Of a stretch of 64,000 nucleotides of DNA, positions 10,840-23,400 are shown piece after piece. Both the position numbers and the translations under genes were made by a program. The stretch's first letter is position 1. Each line of letters opens with the position of its first letter. Source of the DNA: Prostheceraeus crozeri (taxonomy: Eukaryota > Platyhelminthes > Polycladida > Euryleptidae); assembly GCA_907163375.1 (NCBI GenBank), contig CAJQUW010007737.1:434001-498000 (forward strand). The letters are read 5' to 3'. The notes beneath the pieces are model-generated. The model was not told where the DNA came from and made no database searches. It worked only from the letters and a program-made list of their open reading frames with translations.

Positions 10840-13800
10840 GAAGTGAATGCACAAATATAATCTCTGACGATCTTTCTGTTCAGCTGTCGTGTTGAGACTT
10901 TATTCGGTGCACAGTACATCATTAGGAAGCTTGAAATAATTTTTTGGTGACTATGGAAAACACCATTGTCTCAAGACATTCTGCAGGAAAGAAATTGATT
11001 CACACTCATGACCAGAGCGAATTATAAGTCAATTAGATGTTTCGCGTAAAATGGAATTTCTAACATAAAATTAGCTGGAACATGTTTGCTGAATTCATTT
11101 TACAATGCTACCTAGGATTTCAAGTATTTGCTTACCTGACAAATGTTTGAAGTACTTGCTCTGAATACTCATGACTTTGTCAGAGGTATTGTCATGAAGG
11201 AAGGGGTGATGGCATGGATTTCAGGCTGGATATAAATTGGCAAGAGTCAGCTGTGAAAACCTTACATTCTGTCCCGTCAAACAAACCAAGCTCTACGAAA
11301 GCCCTCATTCACTACATCGGCCACACAGGACTGATTTACATGCAGTTATTGTTGTGGGTAGTTAGATTGCCTTTTTACAACACTAACGTAGGAAATTAAT
11401 TGCAAAGAATAGAATGCGCAGGAATGTAGCAATTCAGAATGTAGTTGCTGATTTTCATGTGCGAGTGTAAATTGGTAATTAGCGCACTTATCGTGTAATA
11501 GAAATATTTCACACCGTCCTTACAACACAAGAGGCTCAATGTGATGTATTCTATGTCGTGCATCTGCTATTTATGGTATGATTGCATTTTTGCCAAGAGC
11601 TTGAAATCTCAAATTGGGTTGAATTGCTGTTGTAACTTTTCCGGAGTGCAAAAAATTGAAACTTGTTAGTCTATTCCAATCTGATTATTGTAGTGTGCAT
11701 TATGGCAGTGCAAGTCACTAACATTGTGCGTGATAAACAAAGTGGTTAGCAGAAGTTGCCACAAATCAAATTATTAAGATGGATAAATTGACGAAAATTA
11801 AGTGGAGCAAAGATGTCTAGTCCGTGAATCTTGGAAGTTGGAATGAAGTTCTGTATCTTCAATTCATCACAAGCGAGGCATCATCATAGAATTAGCATCT
11901 TGAAAGATGCTCAAAGTTGTTCTTTGATTGCTATGTTATTTTGATCGTCTGATAATTTCCAATTGCTTGCTCGGTTGGACATTGTTGCAGTGGGAGATAA
12001 TGGCAAATTTATATCAAATTTATTACTTCTACAATTTGAAAGAAATAAATAAAGGCAGGTATACGAACTCAAAGATATGAGAGACACAAAAAGGCCTCCA
12101 TCCAATGAGGCCAGGAAATTTGTGCGGAATAGTAAATGTAAAGATAAATGGCTCACTTAGTATTGTCTGATTTCGCAATCTCTTGCTATATTTTCATGTA
12201 ATTCCCCGTAATTCTCTCAATTGAGACTTTCGTGGTAAAATTATAAAGCCATTATTGGATTCATTGACGTCCAAAGGCATAAACGCTTCCGTTCTTATTC
12301 AACAATTACATGTAGAAGCTAATAATGTGAAATTAAATTTATCATCGTTGTTAACTGGTGGCAGTCAGAGAATGAAACATTGAGCGAAGAAAAATTAGAT
12401 TAGAAGAAATGATGGAGACTGTTGTTCCTTCTCTACTTCCATTCTATCAATTCTCAGATGAAAAGAATATTGAAATTATTCCTTAATCAAAGTCGAACAT
12501 TTGGGGATTGCCTGTGCTCAACATTACACTGATAGCTTGAATTATTGATGGTCAATAACTAATCTAATAAAAAGCTCGAATATGATGGTCTAAGATTGAT
12601 GGATTGAATTGAAAATGCTCGTCAAAGCGACCCAGAACAAATCAGTCCTCGCTGATTGAAGGTCATGCTGAGCTCAAACACGGATCAAGGTCATCCAAAA
12701 TTTCCGATATTCTAGAAATGTAAAATTTGAATGTTTTGTTTCTTTTTGTTAAATGTTTTGTGAATGCGTTTCAGATAGTATTTGGATGAATTTGTAGCAT
12801 CTGCAAAGTCATCTTCTAGGTATAGAATGCAATTAGTGGCAGTGACATACTTCACTGATCGAGACATTGGTGATTACACCCTTTCAATGCGGAATACTAA
12901 CTTCAAGGATTACTTGTAAATTCAGGCTAGCCATGAAGTCATGCGGGATGTTGAAAGCAACCTGAAGTTATTCAAGGTGATAATGAGTAACTTCCAAAAG
13001 GGATAAACCCTTCTTTAATGCATTTAAGTATCCGCTGAAATCCTTTGCCTTTTTTCACTATACTTCCGGATACGTGGACTTGCATAATCTTAGACAAGTA
13101 AATTTTTCTATATTAAATTTTTTATATATTCTATATATTATAAGTTTATCAGGGCATGTTTTATTAGTTACCTCGCAGTAGTAACAAGCAGTTAAGAAAA
13201 AAGTGATTTTGTCTTTGACACAGTGCATGTGCCCTTTTTGAAAAGATTTTTTAAGGAAAAAATGGTCGCTTCAGACATCAAAGCTGTCTATCACTTGTAG
13301 TTTATCAAGATGCAGACTGAACAAGCAACATGACATGTAAATTGCGCAGCATGTTTATTAATTCTCAATATGGCCATTTAGTTTCAAATGTTCGGGACAT
13401 TGACGTTTTCACAGCTTCTTCGCAATTCTAACGGTGATAGTTAACTCATCTCGTCACTGATGGTTTACTATACCTTCGAATTGAATGCGCTAACTTTAAA
13501 GCAATTCAGAGACTGCGACAAAAATGTTGGCGAAGTTTGAAAACTAACTCACGTAGCTGAGACTCTATCAATCTTAGAGCATGGAAGTGAAGGAGCATTG
13601 TAAGGTGAAACTTCTATAGGTGGACCACCTATGGGACACACGTAGATTATCCATATGAAGAGGCAGTCAGAGCTATTCAATTCTTTAAATCACTAATTCT
13701 TTCAGATTCACGCACAATGTACAATATCAACTTTGTAATTTTCATTGTACTATATACATAATGCAATTTTGTAATTAAATGTTAAGTAACACATATATGA

Positions 13801-13950
13801 CTAGATTTAATAAAGTAACAAAGACTTTATGATTTGAAGCTGTAAGAAAAGTGTATCAGATTGATAATAGAAAGCACAAATACGCATGTTGCATTAACAT
13901 TCGTCTAAAGTGTGTTTCAGTAAAACAATTATTAGTCAGTTTTGTATGTT
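10840..13950. other. Non-coding AT-rich stretch
   Basis: Only short open stretches without start, splice or domain support. No repeat family or RNA gene recognised. Confidence 0.4.
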
Positions 13951-14260
13951 TATTACATATAATTTGTTTTGCATCTGTATTGTATAGTATTTGTTTTGCA
14001 TGTTTAATATATATATTATTTGCTTTGTATACTTATTTTATATTTTATTTGATTTGTATACTTATCATGTATTATTTGTTTCGCATGTTCATCATACATT
14101 ATCTGTTTTGTATTTCTTTCAATATTATTTGTTTTGTATGTTTATTGCATATTATTTGTTTTGTATGTTTATTATATATTATTTGTTTTGTATGTTTATT
14201 ATATATTATTTGTTTTGTATGTTTATTATACATTATTTGTTTTATATACTTATTTTATAT
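13951..14260. repeat. 27-bp AT-rich minisatellite
   Basis: About eleven units built on 'ttattatatattatttgttttgtatgt'-type sequence (27 bp). The right half (about 14125-14235) is nearly perfect and the left half is degenerate. Because 27 is a multiple of three, long open frames run through it in several frames; they read as 9-residue repeats of hydrophobic residues and are not evidence of a protein. Confidence 0.85.
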
Positions 14261-15603
14261 GTTTGACAATATGTTCTCGATTTCTTGAAGATTCGTTTAT
14301 CAAAGCCGTCTACCATCAATGTCCAGCCAACATTTAAATTAAAAAATTCAATTTTTTGAAAAGGGCGTAATTCAAATTTTAATTTTTCATTTAAATCAGA
14401 GTAGCAACATGATAGAGTTGATAAAAACTGATGCCACCATAGGAGCGAGCAAGCGCCAATATTGTGTTCCTGTCGTGTAGTAATCATGCGAACTATTCAT
14501 AGTCTAGTATAGGAGTCATTGATATCTAGCGGGTTCATGGCAAGCTAGATTAATGAAGTATGAATGCCTGATAAAATATCTATTGATAATACACTTGTTC
14601 AAAAAGGAACTCTCCTGTCTTCCACCAAAATATAGCGACTATATTGATCAATTTCCAGCAAGGTGATGTGTGGTATTTACTCGTTGAATTATAATCTATA
14701 CCGTTTTTTACTCCATCTGATGTTTTAGACAATTTACATCAGCTAACAGACATCAGAATCAGCAGGATGATCAACTCTAACCTGTCGATTATCTTGATAG
14801 TCATTTATTTACCGATCGTGACGTTTTCACTGAAAAATGCATCCATTCATAAGAAATGATTGCAAAAGAATTATTTATAGCCAGAAGATTAAGGAGAAAC
14901 TTGAGTTAGATTGACAGGAAGTTCGCTAGAAGTTGTGTAAGGGGCAGTGAAGGAAACTGTGAATGCACACCTTATCTTTCAATCTGCAGCGTGACAGTCC
15001 TATCTGGAGCCTGGAAGCATTCATATAATTGGGAATATTCAAATCAGAGGCAGAATTATTTGTCATCTGAAAGACATGTCCCATTAACGAGGAAGCGTTA
15101 ATAGTTGTGTGATTCGAGCTGATTTGCAATTCATTCCAACGTGATGGATTTCCGTCAATGACAATGACGAGTGGATATTGAAGATGCTCTGAATTTTCCA
15201 ACTGAGATGTGCGTGTGTCAGACGCATTAACTGTGTTAATTCGATGTCTAAAAGACACTACATTTAAAATGCAGAGCCAAATTCTTAAACGGAGCCAGTC
15301 TATGGTAGACCGGAAATACTTCTTCATTCAGATGCTAGATTCATATTTTCAGCATGATGTCGCTGTTCTATGCATTTTAAATAAATTATATTTGTCTCCG
15401 TACATGTATTGTAGATGTCCCATCGTTTTATTTGACCTGTAAAGCAGACTATTGCCCGCGGGGGATCCAATGCACGGGAAGGAGCGTAATCTATGCCAAG
15501 TGTTACTGATCTTGTTCTGTTTTAGTATAGACTAGATCTGTGAATAGATATTTTCACTATTGATCAAGCAAAATTTCTATTCAAATATCATTGATAATTA
15601 ATC
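14261..15603. other. Stretch with one weak minus-strand open frame
   Basis: A minus-strand frame (14926-15327, 133 codons) starts with ATG, has a hydrophobic stretch near residues 15-27 that could be a signal anchor, and several N-x-S/T sequons. No family is recognised and it could be chance. Nothing else is supported here. Confidence 0.25.
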
Positions 15604-16717
15604 CAGGGTTTTTTTTAAGGCGACATACGCGCCCGATTTGGGCGGGTAAAAATTTCAAATGGGCGGGTAAATTTCGGATGTCAACTCGGACCACTGTCCA
15701 TGTCAGTCACTTTTGTTTTTCACATAAGGCGAATAATTCGAATTATTCGCATAATTCGAATTTAAAAATTATTAAACCCAACCCTATTTCAGGTGTGGAT
15801 AATCTATACGAAACCTATTTATGTTCGATTATGCGATTCGCAACCATCGTCAAGTTAACAAGTACAAAAACTTTCCTTCACTCACACGCATTTAAAAGTA
15901 GGATGTTATTAAAACGGAAATACTATGTAGTCATGTAGTGGACCATGCCAAAATAAATTTTACTGGTTGCGAATGAAGAAATACATTCGCAGTGGTGCTT
16001 TCTTGTCTCACATAGCTTACTTCATTTATAGAATTTGCATCACTGAAAGTTATGGAGGTGTACAACTGTACAGTACATGTATGTATGCCCCCTATACGTA
16101 GTTGACAATAAATTTCGATCGTTAAAGAGAAACTAGGCATATTCAATTTTTAAGTAATAATTGTAACACAACTTTTCATCATCCATGACTTAACTAAGCA
16201 ATTTGCAGACTTTTACAGTGCAAATAACACATTCATCGCTTATCAACGGTTATTTACATTCTTTAACTTCAATTCTCATTGATATGCGGCACTGTTTCGT
16301 TGATCATCAATAGGCTCTTGTCGATGAGGAATGACGTTGCATATGTGACGTTGCATATAATGTTTGTCTTTATATAAATAGCAGTTTGCCATATTCACTG
16401 TGAAATCATGTAGTGTATTATGCATTCATCATATATGTTTTTACTGCAAGTTCAAGAGACAATTTTCCACTGTTCCTCTCCATCTTATCCAGCAATTGTT
16501 GCTGTGCACATTTTAGTGCATGTACGTCATGTAGGCATGTATTGTACCACCACCTCTAATTTGCTGAATATTCAAAAGATGCAACTTTGTTTCCGCTTTC
16601 TTTTTACAGCTGGAAAGGAAATTGAAAGAAAGATCTACAAGCCTTGTTTTGCTTTGTTTTAGATTGGCGGGTAGAATTTGGGAGTGGGCGGGTAAACGAA
16701 ACCTTAAAAAAACCCTG
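15604..16717. mobile_element. Non-autonomous hAT-like element
   Basis: The left end CAGGGTTTTTTTTAAGG and right end CCTTAAAAAAACCCTG are inverted repeats, and GGCGGGTAAA blocks follow inside both ends. The flanks ATTAATC (15597-15603) and ATTAATC (16718-16724) are a perfect 7-bp duplication, one base short of the 8 bp expected of hAT. No transposase ORF is seen. Confidence 0.65.
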
Positions 16718-16724
16718 ATTAATC

Positions 16725-19700
16725 ATAGACATGTCAATCACCGTCTGTCCTTGATCATCATAGCACGTCGACAAAGAAAATTCTCCACGCACCTCGTGCA
16801 TGGACTGCTTCATCAACGCATTCAAACTCGTTAGATTTAAGTAGCCATGGATATCTATATAGTATGTACGGGTTCGGGCATTTAAGATATTTATCTCGTG
16901 GAATGCTACAAGAAAGCAAGCATGCTCTAGCTGTGTAAATAACAGCGTTCATGCCCCAGGTCGATACTCCTCTGTTTACTGACCAGGCTTTCGGAGCTAT
17001 GTATTGCAGCCACAGACAGTGTACACATACTCTATAAGAGCGGGGCATCTACGCTAATATCGGTTATTGGCGGGACAATATTTGCAACATTTAATATAAC
17101 TACCTCGAACGGTTGGTATGTAGCATCATCAACCGTTCAAGCAAGTGATGTTAATTTCATTATTGCAAGTGATTATGCATCACGTGGTAGAAAAAGTGGA
17201 TAATACAATTGATGGAATTACCATATCGTTTCAATTACCACAATAGTATCAGCGGTCATCTATCTACATATTGGAACGATTTTCCATACTGATATTGCAA
17301 AGTATCATATTTGAGATTTACATGGAGCAGTTCCCCAGGAGGCTGACAATGTTTCATATAATTTTGTCAGGAGATTAATCATCCATCTATGGCAAATTCT
17401 GATTGTTAAATGGATAACTGCTACATCTATCTTATTCCATGTCTATTACAGATACTTCCAGTTGAATTTCAGAAATCTATCAGCAATATCTCAACTTTGA
17501 AGATATCTGAGATTCAATTGAAGAATCCTAAAGTAGACGTGGAAAAGGCATGGACTCCTACATAGCATTATCTAGGAGAATAGGATAGAATAGGATAGAA
17601 ATGTGCTATATCACAGGTTTTATGTATTCACAAAATCGGAGCTCTGGACAGCGCATATCTATGAAATTCGGAAATGAATTGAATGTACTAACTTTGCCGC
17701 TCATGTAAAATCAAGTTGTTGTGTTTGAAATAAACTTCACCTACTCGAGCTTTCAAGTTATCGGGAGTTTCTATCAACATGCCAATTTATAGCATTCAGC
17801 TAGCAATTCACGCAGTCATGATACCAATCACTGATTTCTTTGGCTATTAAAAAAGTAAATATAGAGGGTATGGATGTCCGTAAAGATTATTCTACCATTC
17901 AGTTACCAAAGTCGTGAAGTGTGCAGATCAGAAATCGCATTTTAGATGTAGACAAAACGAATCTCGTTGACACATAAGGAAGTGTGGTGAATAGTGAATG
18001 AAGGACCGGCATAAATGCATTTTTTGAAAGGGTGAGTTAGTTGATTTTTCAGTTTATTTTCAATGAGTGAATAATTCGAAACAACGATGTAAGTTGATCG
18101 AATAGTTCGTAAGTTTCGCTTAGATAATTATTACCGCTAATAGACTATTTGCCGCCAATGCTTGCAATTTGCAACACTAATTCAAATAATATATGGACAT
18201 ATTACTACTACCATTTGAGAAGTATTTAAGTAGCATGAGAGGGACATTTGTTTATGAAAATTGTGATATTCTCACACTAGATTGGGCGAAATGCTGCCCA
18301 ATTCAAATTATCTCTTTTGTCATTCAAATTTAAGACGATTGATGCTCTTCGATGTATGAAAATCTTCCTATACAAATTTATGAATGTCTTCTTAAAATTG
18401 TCTTTGAATACTACAAGAAATCTATTGTTTTTCTCATGACTTGTATTTGGATATATAGCGAGATGAAGCAAGTTTCATAGCTGTACAGTTTTATTCCAAG
18501 GAAACACTGTGACAAGGGAATTCATTTACGCTTATGTAATGTCATTATTTTTGTTGAACAAGCTTAATTTTTTGCCATCTCTTAAATAGATAGTGCAAAA
18601 ATGAACAAAGGCGTAGATTGAGCTTTGATTGTATGCAAATGACAGAGCATGTGAGTAGCCAGGAAATCAAGACTATAAAGTAAAAAAAGAGAATGCAAAA
18701 TTGGGTGAATGATGATCTTTTTGGTAAATTGATCGCATTACTTCGATTAGATGACAACAAGATTGCAAATAGGCTTGTTGGTAAGCTAATACAAGCGAAT
18801 TTATGGAATACAGTAACCGTTAGACCAAATGTCGATGTTGAGAGATGTGAACTTGGTCTGCTGATGATCTCTGGTATTGGATGAAATGGTAGCTATTCAG
18901 ATCTGCTCAATTTTCAACTGAGGATGCAACTCAATTCATTTATTAAATATTTTACGAATCTATTTCAAGAGGTAGCATTTTATTAATTATCACAATTGCA
19001 CTGACGTAGATGAAATGCAGTCAGTAGTTTTCTATGAATACCCGAGGATAGTTTTTGTGATGAATGTGCGTTGTAGTTTTTGATTTAAGCCTCACGATTT
19101 TCAATATTGATGCTTGTAGTCTAAACGTTTATTATTATATTGACTTTATTTTCTATAAATGCGTATCTCAAATTTGCTATGGGTACGGCTGCATGTTAAA
19201 TAGGGAGTTGTGCTGATGTTGAGAGATGTGAGCAATTATTGCATTTTTGCTTGCCTTCACACAAGCCACTTGAAATCTGATAATCAACAATATTTGATGT
19301 AATTCCTTTTGAAAGCGCTTGTTGTTTATTAAAACTTTTCAATCGTTTGATGGTTCGGTGGAGACGCAACTAAAAAATGCAGCTATCGCTTTGGAAAGTG
19401 CACCGTTTTGATCTTTGACGAGGATCTGCAGACAAATCATCATTGAGTACTTGATAATTGGAGAAATAAATCACCAATCCTCATCTGACATCGCTCTAAT
19501 GATTGTACTGTCATCTAATTGCCTTATCTCCGTCTCTCATACCCATCATTGGTGAAGTAGAGGAATGATTTCGGCACCTTAAGTCTCTGATAGCAAATAA
19601 TCAATGAGAAACAGAAGCGTAGAGTGAGGAATACGCATTTTGTAACCACCTTTTACTGAATGCGCTGCTTCAGGATTTATTCTCTCGAAAACAGTGGAAC

Positions 19701-19730
19701 TATTGCTTATCTTCGCACACTAGGGAGCAC
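16725..19730. other. Non-coding stretch, nothing recognised
   Basis: No exon-like border with good codon content, no tandem repeat beyond a short 'ataggatag' duplication near 17580, no RNA gene. Confidence 0.4.
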
Positions 19731-19870
19731 CTGCGCCCCCGTGGCTTAGTGGTTAATGACGTGGATCGGCGGTCGGAAGGTTAAGGGCTCGATTCCTCCT
19801 GCATACAGAGCAGTGATTGGGGAGGAAAAGTAGCCTCAAGAAGCTACGTGTAAATAACAATCGGTGCATG
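19731..19870 (+). repeat. tRNA-derived SINE
   Basis: The head has a box A (TGGCTTAGTGGTTAATG) and box B (GGCTCGATTCC) at tRNA-like spacing, preceded by GCGCCCCCG. It is followed by an unrelated body ('agcctcaagaagctacgtgtaaataa') that is not tRNA-like, the normal structure of a tRNA-derived SINE. The right border is uncertain. Confidence 0.65.
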
Positions 19871-20436
19871 TAAAATGTGCATCGTAATAAACAGCGAAAA
19901 AACAGACAAATTTCTCAGAATGTACCCGCTGATATCAGGAAATTTTGATGACGTCACAGTTTAGATCAGTTAATAACACAAAAAATGATTCTTCCTCCAG
20001 ATTATTCTTTTTACACCGTAAAAAAAAGCTAGCGCCAAAAGCTGATCTTAACTGTTGTTTTTCTGTTTTCCAAAGTTTACAGTGCAGATGTCCTCATGCT
20101 CTGTCGACCTCTGACAATCGAGATGACTTAATTGGGAATTGTTTGTCTTCTCCTGTGGATGAAGTTGGCAATGGAATCGCCGATCCGCAGAAAAAGAAAT
20201 GTTTTCTGGGGAAATGAAGCCATCGACATTACTTCCCAGCAATGCTGGGCGTAGAAGTAAAAAAGCCGATAGTGCCAATCCTATGTGTCCTTACACATAG
20301 TTCTTTGAAATTTTTGTTGCCTGTCCCAAAGGATGTCTGATCCATGAAAAATCAGTGCACTGCAAATCTATGATTTAAAGGCAAAGAGAATGAGATTGCA
20401 AATGGCCAGCATCAACTCTCCAGTGGAAAATGGCCT
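19871..20436. other. Non-coding lead-in to the 66-bp satellite
   Basis: No gene is supported. An open plus-strand frame that runs into the array starts at 20390 but has no independent support. Confidence 0.4.
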
Positions 20437-23400
20437 TGTTAGTTGTCTCGCACGACTCGCAGGGAAACGCGGTCTTATTCTATTTGGTTGTGGGGACTGC
20501 ACAAATGTTGCGTCCTACGACACGCAAGGAAACGTTGGCCTTATTCTATTTGGTTGTGGGGACTGCACAACTGTTGCGTCCTACGACACGCAAGGAAACG
20601 TTGGTCTTGTTCTATTTGGTTGTGGGGACTGCACAACTGTTGCGTCCTACGACACGCAGGGAAACGTTGGTCTTGTTCTATTTGGTTATGGGACTGCACA
20701 ACTGTTGCGTCCTACGACACGCAAGGAAGCGTTGGTATTGTTATATTTGGTTGTGGGGACTGCACAACTGTTGCGTCCTACGACACGCAAGGAAACGTTG
20801 GCCTTATTCTATTTGGTTGTGGGGACTGCACAACTGTTGCGTCCTACGACACGCAAGGAAGCGTTGGTATTGTTATATTTGGTTGTGGGGACTGCACAAC
20901 TGTTGCGTCCTACGACACGCAAGGAAACGTTGGCCTTATTCTATTTGGTTATGGGACTGCACAACTGTTGCGTCCTACGACACGCAAGGAAGCGTTGGCC
21001 TTATTCTATTTGGTTATGGGACTGCACAACTGTTGCGTCCTACGACACGCAAGGAAGCGTTGGTATTGTTATATTTGGTTGTGGGGACTGCACGACTGTT
21101 ACGTCCTACGACACGCAAGGAAACGTTGGTCTTGTTATATTTGGTTGTGGGGACTGCACAACTGTTGCGTCCTACGACACGCAAGGAAGCGTTGGTATTG
21201 TTATATTTGGTTGTGGGGACTGCACAACTGTTGCGTCCTACGACACGCAAGGAAGCGTTGGTCTTGTTATATTTGGTTGTGGGGACTGCACAACTGTTGC
21301 ATCCTACGACACGCAAGGAAACGTTGGTCTTGTTCTATTTGGTTGTGGGGACTGCACAACTGTTGCGTCCTACGACACGCAGGGAAACGTTGGTCTTGTC
21401 ATTTTGGTTGTGGGGACTACACAAATGTTGCGTCCTACGACACGCAGGGAAACGTAGCTCTAATTCTATTTGGTTATGGGACTGCACAACTGTTGCGTCC
21501 TACGACACGCAAGGAAGCGTTGGTATTGTTATATTTGGTTGTGGGGACTGCACAACTGTTGCGTCCTACGACACGCAAGGAAACGTTGGCCTTATTCTAT
21601 TTGGTTATGGGACTGCACAACTGTTGCGTCCTACGACACGCAAGGAAGCGTTGGCCTTATTCTATTTGGTTATGGGACTGCACAACTGTTGCGTCCTACG
21701 ACACGCAAGGAAGCGTTGGTATTGTTATATTTGGTTGTGGGGACTGCACAACTGTTGCGTCCTACGACACGCAAGGAAACGTTGGCCTTATTCTATTTGG
21801 TTATGGGACTGCACAACTGTTGCGTCCTACGACACGCAAGGAAGCGTTGGTATTGTTATATTTGGTTGTGGGACTGCACAACTGTTGCGTCCTACGACAC
21901 GCAAGGAAACGTTGGTCTTGTTCTATTTGGTTGTGGGGACTGCACGACTGTTACGTCCTACGACACGCAAGGAAACGTTGGCCTTATTCTATTTGGTTGT
22001 GGGGACTGCACGACTGTTGCGTCCTACGACACGCAAGGAAACGTTGGCCTTATTCTATTTGGTTGTAGGGACTGCACGACTGTTACGTTCTACGACACGC
22101 AAGGAAACGTTGGCCTTATTCTATTTGGTTATGGGACTGCACAACTGTTGCGTCCTACGACACGCAAGGAAGCGTTGGTCTTATTCTATTTGGTTGTGGG
22201 GACTGCACAACTGTTGCGTCCTACGACACGCAAGGAAGCGTTGGTATTGTTATATTTGGTTGTGGGGACTGCACGACTGTTACGTCCTACGACACGCAAG
22301 GAAACGTTGGTCTTGTTATATTTGGTTGTGGGGACTGCACAACTGTTGCGTCCTACGACACGCAAGGAAGCGTTGGTATTGTTATATTTGGTTGTGGGGA
22401 CTGCACGACTGTTACGTCCTACGACACGCAAGGAAACGTTGGTCTTGTTCTATTTGGTTGTGGGGACTGCACAACTGTTACGTCCTACGACACGCAAGGA
22501 AACGTTGGTCTTGTTCTATTTGGTTGTGGGGACTGCACAACTGTTGCGTCCTACGACACGCAAGGAAACGTTGGCCTTATTCTATTTGGTTGTGGGGACT
22601 GCACAACTGTTGCGTCCTACGACACGCAAGGAAACGTTGGTCTTGTTCTATTTGGTTGTGGAGACTGCACAACGGTGCGTCCTACGACACGCAAGGAAGC
22701 GTTGGTCTTGTTATATTTGGTTGTGGGGACTGCACGACTGTTGCGTCCTACGACACGCAAGGAAACGTTGGCCTTATTCTATTTGGTTGTGGGGACTGCA
22801 CAACTGTTGCGTCCTACGACACGCAGGGAAACGTTGGTCTTGTCATTTTGGTTGTGGGGACTGCACAAATGTTGCGTCCTACGACACGCAAGGAAGCGTT
22901 GGTCTTGTTATATTTGGTTGTGGGTACTGCACAACTGTTGCATCCTACGACACGCAAGGAAACGTTGGTCTTGTTCTATTTGGTTGTAGGGACTGCACAA
23001 CTGTTGCGTCCTACGACACGCAAGGAAGCGTTGGTATTGTTATATTTGGTTGTGGGACTGCACAACTGTTGCGTCCTACGACACGCAGGGAAACGTTGGT
23101 CTTGTTCTATTTGGTTGTGGGGACTGCACAACTGTTGCGTCCTACGACACGCAAGGAAACGTTGGTCTTGTTCTATTTGGTTATGAGACTGCACAACTGT
23201 TGCGTCCTACGACACGCAAGGAAGCGTTGGTCTTGTTATATTTGGTTGTGGGGACTGCACGACTGTTGCGTCCTACGACACGCAAGGAAACGTTGGCCTT
23301 ATTCTATTTGGTTGTGGGGACTGCACAACTGTTGCGTCCTACGACACGCAAGGAAACGTTGGTCTTGTTCTATTTGGTTGTGGGGACTGCACAACTGTTG

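Noticed and set aside
13851..14337. Membrane protein gene from the hydrophobic frame at 13851-14288
   Set aside because: The hydrophobic 9-residue repeat is only the translation of a 27-bp AT-rich minisatellite.
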